Notes: generated by a model from the letters alone, not told the origin. DNA of 64,000 nucleotides from Clostridioides difficile ATCC 9689 = DSM 1296 (GCF_001077535.1 NZ_CP011968.1:310001-374000); one strand, 5' to 3'; shown: positions 13,565 to 23,816, counted from the stretch's first letter. Made by a program: numbers and translations.

Positions 13565-16500
13565 TTATATAAAATGTCCAGTAATACTATTTGGATTTAT
13601 TTTTATTTCATCAGGAGTTCCAGAAGCAACAATTTCCCCTCCATTTATTCCACTGTCTGGACCTATATCGATAATCCAATCAGAAGCACGTATAACCTCT
13701 GTATTGTGTTCAATAATTAAAAGTGAATGCTGTTCATTTACAAGTTTTCTAAAAGTAATTAACAAATTTTCTATATCTTTAAAATGAAGTCCAGTAGTAG
13801 GCTCATCCAATATGTACAGCATTCGTTTTTTAGTTTTTGTCCCTAATTCTTTTGCTAATTTTATCCTTTGAGATTCTCCTCCACTTAATCCTAATGTATT
13901 TTGTCCAAGCTTTAGATATCCAAGTCCCACTTCATCTAATAAGGAGAGTTTTCTATATATATCAGAGCAATCGCTAAAAAATGTTTTTGCTTCTGCTACT
14001 TCCATGTCAAGTATATCTGCAATTGTCTTTCCCTTGTATTGTATAGACAGTATTTCTTTTTGATATCTCTTACCTTGACATTTACTACAAGTTACCCATT
14101 GGTCTGCCATATATTGCAGAATAATTTTTGTTTTACCTAATCCTTGACAGTTTGGGCATTGCCCCTTTTTGCTATTAAAGCTAAAATAGCTTTCATCCAA
14201 TAATTTTTGTTTTGCTTGTGGAGTTTCAGCAAATAGAGAACGAATTTCATCAAAAATATTGATATATGTAGCAGGTGTAGAACGGCTAGATTTTCCAATA
14301 GGTGTTTGGTCCATTAAGATAAAATCATCAATAGCATCAAATCCAGTAAATTCAGTATAATTTTTATCTGGGATAGATTTTTGTTTCAATTTTTCTTCTA
14401 GAGCAGGAAGTAAACTGTGAAATACAAGAGAGCTCTTACCAGAACCACTAACACCTGTAATAGAGCACATACAGTTTAAGGGAATTTCTACATCAATATT
14501 TTTTAAGTTATTTGCATGGCATCCTTTTAAGCTTAACCATTTACTTGGGATAATTTTATTTTGTGAACCTGTTTTATTGTATGTACTTAAATATTTACCT
14601 GTTATAGAGTTTGGATTTTTTATAATTTCTTGGGTTGTACCTTCTGCAATAATGAACCCCCCTTTTGTACCAGCACTTGGGCCTACATCAATAATATAAT
14701 CAGCAGACAGTATTGTATCTTTATCGTGTTCCACAACTATAACAGTATTACCCTTATCTCTTAGCTCTTCTATCATTTTGATGATTAAATTATGGTCTCT
14801 TGGGTGTAAACCAATAGATGGTTCATCTAAAATGTAGGTTAAGCCTACTAATTCACTTCCTAGCTGACTTGATAATCGTACTCTCTGCAGTTCTCCTCCA
14901 GATAAAGTTGGAGCTGTTCTATCTGTTGATATATAGCTAAGACCTACCTTTAATAGATAACTAACTCGAATTTTTAATTCTGTTAAGATATCATTTACCA
15001 AAGAGAGCTCATTTTTTTGAAGTTGATTTGGTAATTCACACAACCAATTCCATAACTGTTCTATCGTCATTTTTGTTAGTTCAGGGAAGCGATAACCTTT
15101 GATTGTAGTGAATCTAGCCTCAATGCACAGCAATTCGCCACCACATGTATTGCAAGGAATTTTGTTCATATATTGATGCAAGGTATTATTTTCAGAACTA
15201 GATTCTCTAAAAAGTCTTTGAATGTGGTTGATTGCTCCTGAAGCAGGTCTTCTAATCTTTGATTCTCGTCCCTTTGATTCAAAGCTAAATTCATATATCT
15301 TATCGTCTGTACCATATAAGATTGCATCTATAAAATCTCTTGGTAATTCATTCCAAGGTATATCTAGGTCTATATTTTTATCTTTTGCTATTGCATATAA
15401 TTCACCTACCATCCAATTACCATTTGGCTTTTTCCCCCTCAATTTTCCAAAATAGTAAGTGGCTCCATCTAATATTGAAATAGTTGGGTCTTTTACAATC
15501 AATTGAGGATTAACTTGATAGGTAAAACCTAATCCATTACAATCGTGACAAGCTCCAGTATGGGAGTTAGCATTGAAGGTTGAAGTATTTATCTTAGAAA
15601 AAATAGTTTGACAATGTGGACAATAATTTTTTGTATTATTCTTTTTTTCTAATGGAATTTTGCAATATGGACAGTAACTTTTTCCGATTGATACAAATAA
15701 CATTCTTAAATAATCCCAAATGCTTGTAAGAGTACCAACAGTAGAGCGAGGATTTTGGCTTCCTTTTTTCTGTTCGATAGCTATAGTAGGGGTTAATCCC
15801 TGAAGTAAATCAAATTCCGGTTTTTGAAGCTGTTCTGAAAGTTTTGCTCCATTACTTAGATTTTCAAAATAACGTCTTTTTCCTTCTTCATAAATCGTAT
15901 CGAAAGCTAAAGAAGATTTTCCACTACCACTTACACCTGTAATAACAGTTATTTGATTTTTTGGAATTGTAACCTCAACATCCTTTAAATTGTTTTGCCT
16001 TCCTCCTTTTAAATAGATAGAGCTTTTATTATGACAAAGTGAATTTTTAATTGATTTATTTATTGATTTTGTAAATTTGAATTTCTTTTCGAGTTCAAGA
16101 GGATTGCCTAATTCTTTTATTTCCGAAATGCCTAATATTTTTAACTGAGAAAAGATTGATTTCAAATAATCTTCAGGCAGTTTTTCTATTAACAAATTAA
16201 GGTCTTCTATTTTTATATTTCCGATTGATAATATTTCTGCCATTTCATCTAATAAATTTTTTTCTGCTCTTGTTAATTGATTGTATTTTTTGGAACTTAA
16301 TTCTGTCCATAAATCCCATGGAAGCAATTCTAAACCAATCATATTATTAAAGTCATGTAGAAGATTACCCTTTACAGAATGCCAACCTTTCCAATTTTTA
16401 TTATATCCAAAGTCATCTGGATGAGCATGTCCTTGCCGACATCTTATCCAGGCTTCTGAACCAGTTAAAAAACCATCTGTTTTTCCGACATCATGAGTGT

Positions 16501-16993
16501 CAAAATTAATTTGAAAATAATTTTTTTGTATGTCATCTATTTGTGCATCTATTCTTATCCATCTCTTTGTTAGAGTATCATAGTATTCTACAAGCCAGTG
16601 GTCTTCATAAGTAAGCTCACTTTCAAAATAATTAGCAAAACCTGCTCTCATTCTAGCCTCAAAACCTCGATATCTTAGGAGCGATACAAGAAGTAAAGAA
16701 TAATCTCTGCACATTCCAACAAGCCTTTGTTTTGGGTTTCTTGGAATAGTTAGTGGGTTAGAATTTATTTCAAATATTCTTTTTAACATTTGAGGAATTG
16801 TACGAAGCAATTCCTCATCAGATTGTTGTTTATTAAAGGATATACCATATAATTTTCCTTGGTCTCCATGAATTACTAGGCTTTGAACCACTTTTAATAA
16901 CTCAATTGGAGTCTTTGGTAAATCTTGATATTTATTTTCAAATTTTTTAGGATTTGTGATGATACTTTGATTTTTATAGTTATTTATTTTCAT
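13565..16993 (-). CDS. Transglutaminase-like domain fused to UvrA-type ABC ATPase
   Basis: The 1142-residue protein is a fusion. Residues 60-190 form a transglutaminase-like domain with a full triad: C95 in GMCRDYS, H132 in YEDHWLVEYY and D149 in WIRIDAQ. From about residue 325 to the end runs a UvrA-like tandem ABC ATPase: Walker A GVSGSGKSS at 353-361, zinc knuckles (YCPYC, YCPHC, CHDCNG), signature LSGGELQRV, a second Walker A (GVSGSGKSSLVF), CPNCQGLG and LSGGESQRI. The ATPase part is about 820 residues, shorter than true UvrA and resembling the UvrA2/drug-resistance class. Family knowledge suggests a role in drug or DNA-damage resistance. A GAGAGGTGA site sets the start, and a MerR-type operator lies in its promoter. 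Confidence 0.9.
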   Translation of the reverse strand: MKINNYKNQSIITNPKKFENKYQDLPKTPIELLKVVQSLVIHGDQGKLYGISFNKQQSDEELLRTIPQMLKRIFEINSNPLTIPRNPKQRLVGMCRDYSLLLVSLLRYRGFEARMRAGFANYFESELTYEDHWLVEYYDTLTKRWIRIDAQIDDIQKNYFQINFDTHDVGKTDGFLTGSEAWIRCRQGHAHPDDFGYNKNWKGWHSVKGNLLHDFNNMIGLELLPWDLWTELSSKKYNQLTRAEKNLLDEMAEILSIGNIKIEDLNLLIEKLPEDYLKSIFSQLKILGISEIKELGNPLELEKKFKFTKSINKSIKNSLCHNKSSIYLKGGRQNNLKDVEVTIPKNQITVITGVSGSGKSSLAFDTIYEEGKRRYFENLSNGAKLSEQLQKPEFDLLQGLTPTIAIEQKKGSQNPRSTVGTLTSIWDYLRMLFVSIGKSYCPYCKIPLEKKNNTKNYCPHCQTIFSKINTSTFNANSHTGACHDCNGLGFTYQVNPQLIVKDPTISILDGATYYFGKLRGKKPNGNWMVGELYAIAKDKNIDLDIPWNELPRDFIDAILYGTDDKIYEFSFESKGRESKIRRPASGAINHIQRLFRESSSENNTLHQYMNKIPCNTCGGELLCIEARFTTIKGYRFPELTKMTIEQLWNWLCELPNQLQKNELSLVNDILTELKIRVSYLLKVGLSYISTDRTAPTLSGGELQRVRLSSQLGSELVGLTYILDEPSIGLHPRDHNLIIKMIEELRDKGNTVIVVEHDKDTILSADYIIDVGPSAGTKGGFIIAEGTTQEIIKNPNSITGKYLSTYNKTGSQNKIIPSKWLSLKGCHANNLKNIDVEIPLNCMCSITGVSGSGKSSLVFHSLLPALEEKLKQKSIPDKNYTEFTGFDAIDDFILMDQTPIGKSSRSTPATYINIFDEIRSLFAETPQAKQKLLDESYFSFNSKKGQCPNCQGLGKTKIILQYMADQWVTCSKCQGKRYQKEILSIQYKGKTIADILDMEVAEAKTFFSDCSDIYRKLSLLDEVGLGYLKLGQNTLGLSGGESQRIKLAKELGTKTKKRMLYILDEPTTGLHFKDIENLLITFRKLVNEQHSLLIIEHNTEVIRASDWIIDIGPDSGINGGEIVASGTPDEIKINPNSITGHFI

Positions 16994-17018
16994 TTATATT
17001 TCACCTCTCTAAATGGAT

Positions 17019-17047
17019 GATATACCCTGACATGGTGTCATATGCAA
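17019..17047 (-). promoter_or_regulatory. MerR-type operator-promoter ahead of the UvrA-like fusion gene
   Basis: On the minus strand TTGCAT (17047-17042) and TATATC (17024-17019) are separated by 17 bases that contain the dyad TGACA-CCA-TGTCA (17028-17040). A dyad filling the spacer between -35 and -10 is characteristic of MerR-family activator sites, including drug-responsive ones. No MerR gene is in the window. The rest of 16994-17311 shows only AT-rich promoter-like sequence. Confidence 0.55.
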
Positions 17048-17311
17048 GGACAATTTAGATTTTTTGGCCAAAATTTAAAAATAAATAAAAAATGATACAG
17101 TGATAAATTGTAATACAAATATAGTTTCAAATTGCATATAATATAATTATTTAATAAAACCATTATCTATTGAATGTTAATGAAATGTTAAGATGGCATT
17201 CTTGAATATTAAGAAATAGAATACTATAATATAGTGTGAAGGATTTTTAGTAAAAAAATTTGTAAGTGTTAATATACATTAAAAAATAGGTTTATAATTT
17301 GGAGGAAAAAA

Positions 17312-19546
17312 ATGAAATTATCAAGGTATAAGAAAAATAGTTTAGTTCTGTCTATAATTTTATGTTCACTTATTATTTCAATCCTTGTAATTACTGTTTT
17401 TAATACCGTAAAACTACACAATATATCTAATAAACAATCTAAAAACTATTTAAATGATGTATCTACACAGATTGTAATGAATGTTGATTCTAAAATCAAA
17501 TTTATTTTATCCGACTTAAGAATAATGGCAGATTTTATTAAGCAATATGAAGGTGATAGTCGATATGAGTATTTATCTAAAAGAAAGACTAGTTATAAGT
17601 ATTATGATGTTGGAATAATAGATTTAGAAGGTAAAGCTGAGTTTTTAAGTGGAAAAAAGTTTGACTTAAAGAATACTGTTTCCTATAAAAAAGGAATTGA
17701 AGGTAAAGAATACTCAGAAGTAATAGAGTCAATGGGTTTTGTTCTTTATAGTGTACCTATATTTAATGATAATCATGAAGTATCTAGTATTTTAATAGGT
17801 GTATCCAATAAAGAAAGTATGAATGAGATTCTTAATATAGATAACTTTAATGGAAAAGGAACTATTGAAATTATTAATAGTAAGGGAAAACCTCTTTTCA
17901 TAGGAAAAAATACTGAATTAATAAAGGACCTTAGCCATAAATATAAGAGTTCTGGAGATGAACCTTGGGCACAAAAGATGCTTGAGGATTTTAAAAATGA
18001 TAAATCAGGGAATATTACAATAACCTCATCAAAAGGTGTACAATGCTTATTAACTTATCATCCAATTACAAGAGGTTTAAATGATTGGCATTTTCTTCTC
18101 ATAGTACCTGAAGATGCTGTACTTGGTGAACTTAATAAATTAAACTCTTTTACAATAACAATGACATTTATAATTACATGTATTATTGGAATTATAACAT
18201 TAATTTTATATATTATAAGAAGAAAATATGTAAATCAAATAGAAAATATTGCATATTTAGATAGTATAACAAATGGTATAAATTCAACTAAGTTTAGTAT
18301 GCTAGTCAAACCTTTAATTTCAGAATCACCTGATAGTACTTATATGATGATAGCAATGAATATAAAAGATTTTAAGCTAATAAATGATTGTTTCGGTAGT
18401 GAAAAGGGAAATATGACACTAAAACATCTTTACAATATTTTGTATAAAAACATTGATGAAAATGAAGAGTTTGTGTGCCGTCATGATGCAGACCTTTTCT
18501 ATTTGCTTATTAAGAATAGACCAGTGTTAGAAGCCCTGGAGTTATTATATAAAATAGAAGCTGACACAAATTATTTTAATAAAAATAGGGAAAATCCATA
18601 CTTTTTAAGACTATCAGTAGGTATTTACACAATTGAAAATCATAATGAAGATTTAATTACAATACAAGACCATGCAAATACAGCAAGAAAAAGCTTTAAT
18701 AAAACTCATCAAAGTGATTTTTCTTTTTATAGTGATATAGAAAGAAAACGATTAATATCTGAAAAGGAAATTTCAAATTTAATGGAAAAAGCCCTTGAAA
18801 ATAAAGAATTTTTTATGTGCTTACAACCTAAAATTGATATAAAAAGTGGAAAAATTAGTGGAGCAGAGTCTCTTGTGCGTTGGAAAAATTCAGAAAAGGG
18901 CATAATTTATCCAAGTGATTTTATTCCTCTTTTCGAAAAAAGTGGATTTATATGTAAGTTAGATTTATATATACTAGAAGAAACATGCAAATTGATTTCT
19001 AAGTGGATAAAAGAAGGTAAAGAAGTGTTGAGAATTTCTGTTAATGTATCACGTCAACATCTGAATGATAAATTGTTTTTAGAAAAATATAAGCATATAT
19101 GCAATAAATACAATGTACCAACATGTCTGATAGATTTAGAACTTACTGAATCTATTTTCTTAGAAAATCCAGAAGCTATAGATATAATAGAGGATATTCA
19201 TTCTAATGGATTTAAATGTTCTATAGACGATTTTGGATTTGGGTACTCATCATTAGGGATATTAAAGGATTTTAAAGTTGATATAATTAAGTTAGACCGT
19301 TCATTCTTTGTTAGCAAAAATAATATAGACCGTGGTAAGGTAGTTATTAAGTCTATTATTGAACTTAGCAAAAGGCTAGGTATGAAAGTAACTGCTGAAG
19401 GAATTGAAGAATTAGAACAAGTTGAGTTCCTAAAAAATGTGGGATGTGATTATATTCAAGGTTATGTTTTTTCAAAACCATTATTAATTTCTGACTTTGA
19501 AAATTTTGCATATGAAAATAATAAAATTAAAAATATCCATTATTAA
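17312..19546 (+). CDS. Membrane c-di-GMP phosphodiesterase (degenerate GGDEF plus EAL)
   Basis: This 744-residue sensor has a first membrane helix at about residues 12-32, an extracytoplasmic cache-like sensory region (35-275) and a second helix (about 283-303). A GGDEF domain follows in which the active-site motif is replaced (RHDADLF), so it should not make c-di-GMP. Residues about 490-735 form an EAL domain with the signature written ESLVRW, plus DDFGFGYSSL, KLDRSF and AEGIE. The retained catalytic residues predict c-di-GMP hydrolysis. C. difficile flagellar genes are switched off by c-di-GMP through the riboswitch near 62.9 kb, so this enzyme would favour motility. A GGAGG site precedes ATG and a strong terminator follows. 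Confidence 0.92.
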   Translation: MKLSRYKKNSLVLSIILCSLIISILVITVFNTVKLHNISNKQSKNYLNDVSTQIVMNVDSKIKFILSDLRIMADFIKQYEGDSRYEYLSKRKTSYKYYDVGIIDLEGKAEFLSGKKFDLKNTVSYKKGIEGKEYSEVIESMGFVLYSVPIFNDNHEVSSILIGVSNKESMNEILNIDNFNGKGTIEIINSKGKPLFIGKNTELIKDLSHKYKSSGDEPWAQKMLEDFKNDKSGNITITSSKGVQCLLTYHPITRGLNDWHFLLIVPEDAVLGELNKLNSFTITMTFIITCIIGIITLILYIIRRKYVNQIENIAYLDSITNGINSTKFSMLVKPLISESPDSTYMMIAMNIKDFKLINDCFGSEKGNMTLKHLYNILYKNIDENEEFVCRHDADLFYLLIKNRPVLEALELLYKIEADTNYFNKNRENPYFLRLSVGIYTIENHNEDLITIQDHANTARKSFNKTHQSDFSFYSDIERKRLISEKEISNLMEKALENKEFFMCLQPKIDIKSGKISGAESLVRWKNSEKGIIYPSDFIPLFEKSGFICKLDLYILEETCKLISKWIKEGKEVLRISVNVSRQHLNDKLFLEKYKHICNKYNVPTCLIDLELTESIFLENPEAIDIIEDIHSNGFKCSIDDFGFGYSSLGILKDFKVDIIKLDRSFFVSKNNIDRGKVVIKSIIELSKRLGMKVTAEGIEELEQVEFLKNVGCDYIQGYVFSKPLLISDFENFAYENNKIKNIHY

Positions 19547-19567
19547 ATGTACAAGATAAAAAATTTA

Positions 19568-19606
19568 GGCAAGTTATATAATTAAAAATATAACTTGCCT
19601 TTTTTA
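19568..19606 (+). terminator. Terminator of the EAL gene
   Basis: GGCAAGTTATAT and ATATAACTTGCC are perfect 12-base arms followed by seven T residues. Confidence 0.9.
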
Positions 19607-19801
19607 TTTATATATTTAATAAAAATATATTTGCAGATTTTGTAAAAATAATTTTCAAATGTTGTAAGTTGTGGCTAAAGCTTTATTGTATTATTCTGAA
19701 TATAGAAAGATAGTTACTGTCTTAGATAAAAACTGAAACATACATAATAATATAAAATTTGCTATATTAATAACTCTAATTATTTTGGAAGGAGGGAAAA
19801 T

Positions 19802-21832
19802 ATGATAAGTGGGAGAATGTTACTCATCATGAATTTTCTAAAAGGAAAAAATAAGACAAGTTACAAGGATATTAGCAAACAACTTAGTATAGAAGAAAGA
19901 AAAGTTAGATATGATATAAATAATTTAAATATTGTTTTGCGTTCATTAAACAAGTCAGTAATACAAAAGATGAACAAAGGTGTGTTAATTATTCCTGATG
20001 ACTTCCAAGTAGTATGTATAAATAATAACGAATATGTATTTTCCTTAACTGAGCGAGTATCTATTATGAAAATTATATCAATGTTTAAAATAGATAATCT
20101 AAACTTAGAAAAATTAAGTAAAGAATTTCAGGTTTCTAGAAGTTCAATTAAAAATGACCTTAATGTTTTGTCAAGTGAATTAGAAAGAAACCAAATAACT
20201 ATTACTTATGATAAATCTTTTAAAATAAGTGGAGAAGAAGACATTATATATAAGCAAAGATTGAACATATTAAAATCGTATTCTTATCTTTTTGGTAAGG
20301 AAAAATCTGATTTAAGTGTATTTGAGAAGTATTTAGTGAATGTAATTGAAAAAATATTCAAAGGGATTTATTTGATTGATATATATAATTGGTCTATGAA
20401 TTTATTATTGCAAATGGGATGGACTTTAAATGATGAATCTTTTACATGGTATGTGTCGAACATTTTCCTTTTTACATGGTATATACATTCAGATGAAAAA
20501 CATCCTTTAGAATCTGCTTCATTAAGTGAGCCGTGTTTTGAAAATAAGTTTGACCAAGAATTTGAAACAATTATTCAAAAAAAGTTGACTAAGGAACAAA
20601 TTTTTCTGTTAAAGAGTTTTGTATTTTTTACAAATAAATATGCAAGTTTAAACGAGGATATGGATTTGATTAGTACAGAAATTATAGTTCAAGACCTAAT
20701 TTACAATATGTCAGAAATATTAGAGATTAGCTTTAAAGAAGATATGATTCTTTATAAAGGATTACTCAATCATATTGCTCCATTGATAGAGAGAATCAAG
20801 CAGAATATACAGATTTATGAGGAATTACTTCATGTAATACCAGATAAATATCAATATGTACTTGAAGCTACTAAGGTTTCTATTCAAAAAAACAGAGTTT
20901 TAAGTCAAATAAAGAATGAAAATGAAACAATACTTTTGGCAATACATTTTTTAGGAAGTATACATAGAAATGAGAGGAATAACTACAAAAATATATTGTT
21001 AGTTTGTGGATTTGGATATGGTGTAATTGCTATGTTAAAGGATAGTTTAGTAAATGATTACCAGATAAATATAGTAGAGAGTATTCCATCATATAAGTTA
21101 CAAGATTATAAAGAATGGGAAAGTATTGACTTCATTATAACAACATCAAAGATAGTAATAGACTTGCCTAAAACAATTATTGAGATAAATCCATTTTTAC
21201 AAGAAGAGGATTATTTGAAGTTTGAAGAAAAAGGGATAAAAAGAAAGAACGTCTTAACTAATTATATGTCAATAAAAAAAAGGTTGGACTTTTTAGAAGA
21301 AGATGCCCAAAAAAGAGTATTAAGTATTATATGTCAAGAACTTGGATACAGTGATGAGAGAATATTATTTAGACAACTTAATTTAAGTGATTTAATAGGG
21401 ATTGATACCATAAGGATAATTGATGGAGATATGAAATGGGAAGATGCTGTAAAATTTAGTTCAAACATACTTGCTAATTGTGATTTTGTATCAGCACAAT
21501 ATGCTGAGAATATTATAGATATTTTAAAAAATGTGGGTTTTTATGCTGTAAAAGATAACGAATTTGCTTTACTACATGGCAATGATAGTTCATTAGTCAA
21601 AGTAAGTTCGATAAGTTTATTAATATGTAAAGAAGCAGTTAGTTTTGGAGATAAAAAGGTTAAAATCATATTTTGCCTAGCAAGCAGAGATAAAAAAGAG
21701 CAAATTCCTGCAATAATTAATCTAACTAAAATGGTTTATAAGACTAATTTTATTGCTATGTTAGAAAGTGCAAAGACAAAAGAAGAAGCAGAAGTTTTAA
21801 TTCATAAATATGAGAAGGAGGTCACTGTATGA
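19802..21832 (+). CDS. PTS-regulated transcriptional activator with PRDs (MtlR/LicR/ManR type)
   Basis: The 676-residue regulator has an N-terminal helix-turn-helix (MLLIMNFLKGKNKTSYKDISKQL), a second DNA-binding region (about 85-150), two PTS regulation domains (about 170-395), an EIIB-like domain with its cysteine near residue 400 (LLVCGFGYG), and a C-terminal EIIA-like domain with FALLHGNDS near 590. Phosphorylation of these domains by the PTS tells the protein whether sugar is present. It heads the operon, starts behind GGAAGGAGGG, and its stop overlaps the EIIA start (ATGA), so it most likely activates its own operon. Confidence 0.92.
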   Translation: MISGRMLLIMNFLKGKNKTSYKDISKQLSIEERKVRYDINNLNIVLRSLNKSVIQKMNKGVLIIPDDFQVVCINNNEYVFSLTERVSIMKIISMFKIDNLNLEKLSKEFQVSRSSIKNDLNVLSSELERNQITITYDKSFKISGEEDIIYKQRLNILKSYSYLFGKEKSDLSVFEKYLVNVIEKIFKGIYLIDIYNWSMNLLLQMGWTLNDESFTWYVSNIFLFTWYIHSDEKHPLESASLSEPCFENKFDQEFETIIQKKLTKEQIFLLKSFVFFTNKYASLNEDMDLISTEIIVQDLIYNMSEILEISFKEDMILYKGLLNHIAPLIERIKQNIQIYEELLHVIPDKYQYVLEATKVSIQKNRVLSQIKNENETILLAIHFLGSIHRNERNNYKNILLVCGFGYGVIAMLKDSLVNDYQINIVESIPSYKLQDYKEWESIDFIITTSKIVIDLPKTIIEINPFLQEEDYLKFEEKGIKRKNVLTNYMSIKKRLDFLEEDAQKRVLSIICQELGYSDERILFRQLNLSDLIGIDTIRIIDGDMKWEDAVKFSSNILANCDFVSAQYAENIIDILKNVGFYAVKDNEFALLHGNDSSLVKVSSISLLICKEAVSFGDKKVKIIFCLASRDKKEQIPAIINLTKMVYKTNFIAMLESAKTKEEAEVLIHKYEKEVTV

Positions 21833-22281
21833 ATAAATTAGTTAATGTAAAATGTTCATTTAAAATACATGTTAATTCAAAAGAAGAAGCCATTATATCG
21901 TTAGTTGATGTAGTGTCAAAAGAAGGATATTTAATAGATAAAAATCAATTTTTAAAAGATGTTTTAAAGAGAGAAGAAACATTGTCGACTTATATTGGAC
22001 ATGGTATAGGTCTTCCTCATAGTCAAAGTGTAGGTGTTAAAAACTCTTGTATTACAATAGGAAAGCTTGATACTCCTATTGAATGGACAGAAGAAGGAGA
22101 AAAAGTGGATTTAATATTTTTGATATCAGTAACAAAAGACAATGAAAATAATCTTCATTTAAAGATTTTATCAAAATTAGCACGTTTATTGATGCATGAA
22201 AGTTTTAGAAATCAAATTAGATGTTCAGATGAACAAACTGTTTATAATCTTATAAAAGAAAAAATAGAGGAGGAAGATTAA
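21829..22281 (+). CDS. PTS EIIA component, fructose/mannitol family
   Basis: The 150-residue phosphocarrier has its active-site histidine H64 in GHGIGLPHSQ, the standard PTS_EIIA_2 motif. It receives phosphate from HPr and passes it to the separate EIIB. It starts in the ATGA overlap with the regulator and ends one base before EIIC, so the genes are tightly co-translated. The sugar is likely a hexose or hexitol, judged by the fructose-family EIIB and EIIC and the GatZ-like gene. Confidence 0.92.
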   Translation: MNKLVNVKCSFKIHVNSKEEAIISLVDVVSKEGYLIDKNQFLKDVLKREETLSTYIGHGIGLPHSQSVGVKNSCITIGKLDTPIEWTEEGEKVDLIFLISVTKDNENNLHLKILSKLARLLMHESFRNQIRCSDEQTVYNLIKEKIEEED

Positions 22282-22282
22282 A

Positions 22283-23338
22283 ATGAGAATTTTAAAGTTT
22301 TTGCAAAAACATCTTATGACAGCAACATCTTATATGATTCCATTTGTGGTTGCAGGAGGAATATTATTTGCTTTATCAGTAACTTTAAGTGGACAAGCTG
22401 CTGTTCCTGAAACAGGCTGGTTGGCTAAACTGAATCAAATTGGAGCTGCTGGCTTGGCTTTATTCATTCCTATATTAGGTGGATATATAGCATTTAGTAT
22501 GGCAGATAAACCAGGATTAGCTCCAGGTATGATAGGTGCATATTTAGCAAAAGAAGTAAATGCAGGTTTTATAGGTGGTATCATAGCAGGATTTATAGCA
22601 GGATTTGTTGTTTTACAATTAAAGAAAATTAAATTAGCTCCTACAATGAGAACTTTAGGTTCTATATTTATTTATCCTTTAGTTGGTACATTGATTACAG
22701 GTGGTATAATTGTATTTTTAATTGGAGAACCTATAGCTTCTTTTATGACATGGATGACAAACTGGTTAAATGGAATGTCTGGTGTTTCTAAAATTCCTTT
22801 AGGTGGAATCTTAGGAGGAATGATAGCCTCAGATATGGGTGGCCCTATAAATAAGGTTGCTGCTACTTTTGCCCAAACTCAAGTTGACACACTTCCATAT
22901 TTAATGGGTGGAGTTGGCGTTGCAATTTGTATACCTCCAATTGGTTTAGGATTAGCTACATTATTGTTTCCAAAAAAATTTAGCAAGGAAGAAAGAGATT
23001 CAGGTAAAGCTTCACTATTAATGGGATGTGTTGGAATTACAGAAGGAGCTATTCCATTTGCAACATCAGATCCAGTTAGAGTAATACCTTGTATTATGGC
23101 TGGGTCGATTGTAGGAAATATTATGGCTTTTTTATTAGGATGTTTAAATCATGCACCCTGGGGAGGTCTGATAGTGTTACCTGTAGTTGACAATAGGTTG
23201 GGGTATATTGCATCAGTATTAACTGGAGCAGTAGTTGTTGCGGTATTAATGAAATTAGTAAAAAAAGACGTGAAAGAAGATGAAGAAATTGAAGAAGATT
23301 TAGATGAATCAATTGAATTAATATTTGAAGAATTATAA
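22283..23338 (+). CDS. PTS EIIC component, fructose family
   Basis: This 351-residue permease has about nine hydrophobic helices. It begins HLMTATSYMIPFVVAGGI, the usual fructose-family EIIC opening, and contains the GITEGAIPFA motif that lines the sugar site (near residue 251). The tail (KEDEEIEEDLDE) is strongly acidic. It transports and, with EIIB, phosphorylates the sugar. It lies directly after EIIA. Confidence 0.93.
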   Translation: MRILKFLQKHLMTATSYMIPFVVAGGILFALSVTLSGQAAVPETGWLAKLNQIGAAGLALFIPILGGYIAFSMADKPGLAPGMIGAYLAKEVNAGFIGGIIAGFIAGFVVLQLKKIKLAPTMRTLGSIFIYPLVGTLITGGIIVFLIGEPIASFMTWMTNWLNGMSGVSKIPLGGILGGMIASDMGGPINKVAATFAQTQVDTLPYLMGGVGVAICIPPIGLGLATLLFPKKFSKEERDSGKASLLMGCVGITEGAIPFATSDPVRVIPCIMAGSIVGNIMAFLLGCLNHAPWGGLIVLPVVDNRLGYIASVLTGAVVVAVLMKLVKKDVKEDEEIEEDLDESIELIFEEL

Positions 23339-23404
23339 ATATAAATGGAAGGAATTTGTATAAAAAAGTAAATATAAAACTATAAATTTAAAGGAGATAA
23401 GAAT

Positions 23405-23713
23405 ATGAAAATTGTAGCAGTAACATCTTGTCCTAGTGGAGTAGCACATACTTACATGTCGGCTGAATCACTTGAATTATCAGCCAAAAAATTTGGTATA
23501 GAAATAAAGGTTGAGACTCAAGGAAGCTCTGGAATAGATAATGAATTGTCACTTAAAGATATTGATGAAGCAACTTGTGTAATATTGACTAATGATGTTG
23601 AGATTAGAAATATGGAACGTTTTAAAGGAAAGAAGGTAGTAAGAATGAGTGTATCTGAGATAATTAAGAAATCTGATGCATTAATTAAGAAAATAAAAGA
23701 TACTTTTCAATAA
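23405..23713 (+). CDS. PTS EIIB component, fructose family
   Basis: The 102-residue domain has the phospho-cysteine C9 in TSCPSGVAHTYMSAE, a near-exact fructose EIIB signature. It is encoded separately from EIIA and EIIC. An AAAGGAGA site precedes ATG. A hairpin without a T run follows, which may set transcript levels between the PTS and the downstream metabolic genes. Confidence 0.94.
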   Translation: MKIVAVTSCPSGVAHTYMSAESLELSAKKFGIEIKVETQGSSGIDNELSLKDIDEATCVILTNDVEIRNMERFKGKKVVRMSVSEIIKKSDALIKKIKDTFQ

Positions 23714-23737
23714 AAATTGATTTATTTTACATATAAC

Positions 23738-23780
23738 TCAAAGATGTTTTTAAAGAAATTTTTATTAAAAGCATCTTTGA
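23738..23780 (+). other. Intercistronic hairpin between EIIB and the GatZ-like gene
   Basis: TCAAAGATG and CATCTTTGA are perfect nine-base arms, extended by A-T and G-T pairs. No T tract follows, so this looks more like an mRNA stabiliser or processing site than a terminator. Confidence 0.5.
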
Positions 23781-23816
23781 AAATATCTTAAAAATAGAAT
23801 AAAAGGAGATATAGTC

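Noticed and set aside
16000-16993. Calling the 1142-residue protein the housekeeping uvrA
   Set aside because: The N-terminal transglutaminase-like domain, the shortened ATPase region and the absence of uvrB nearby argue for a UvrA2-type paralogue.
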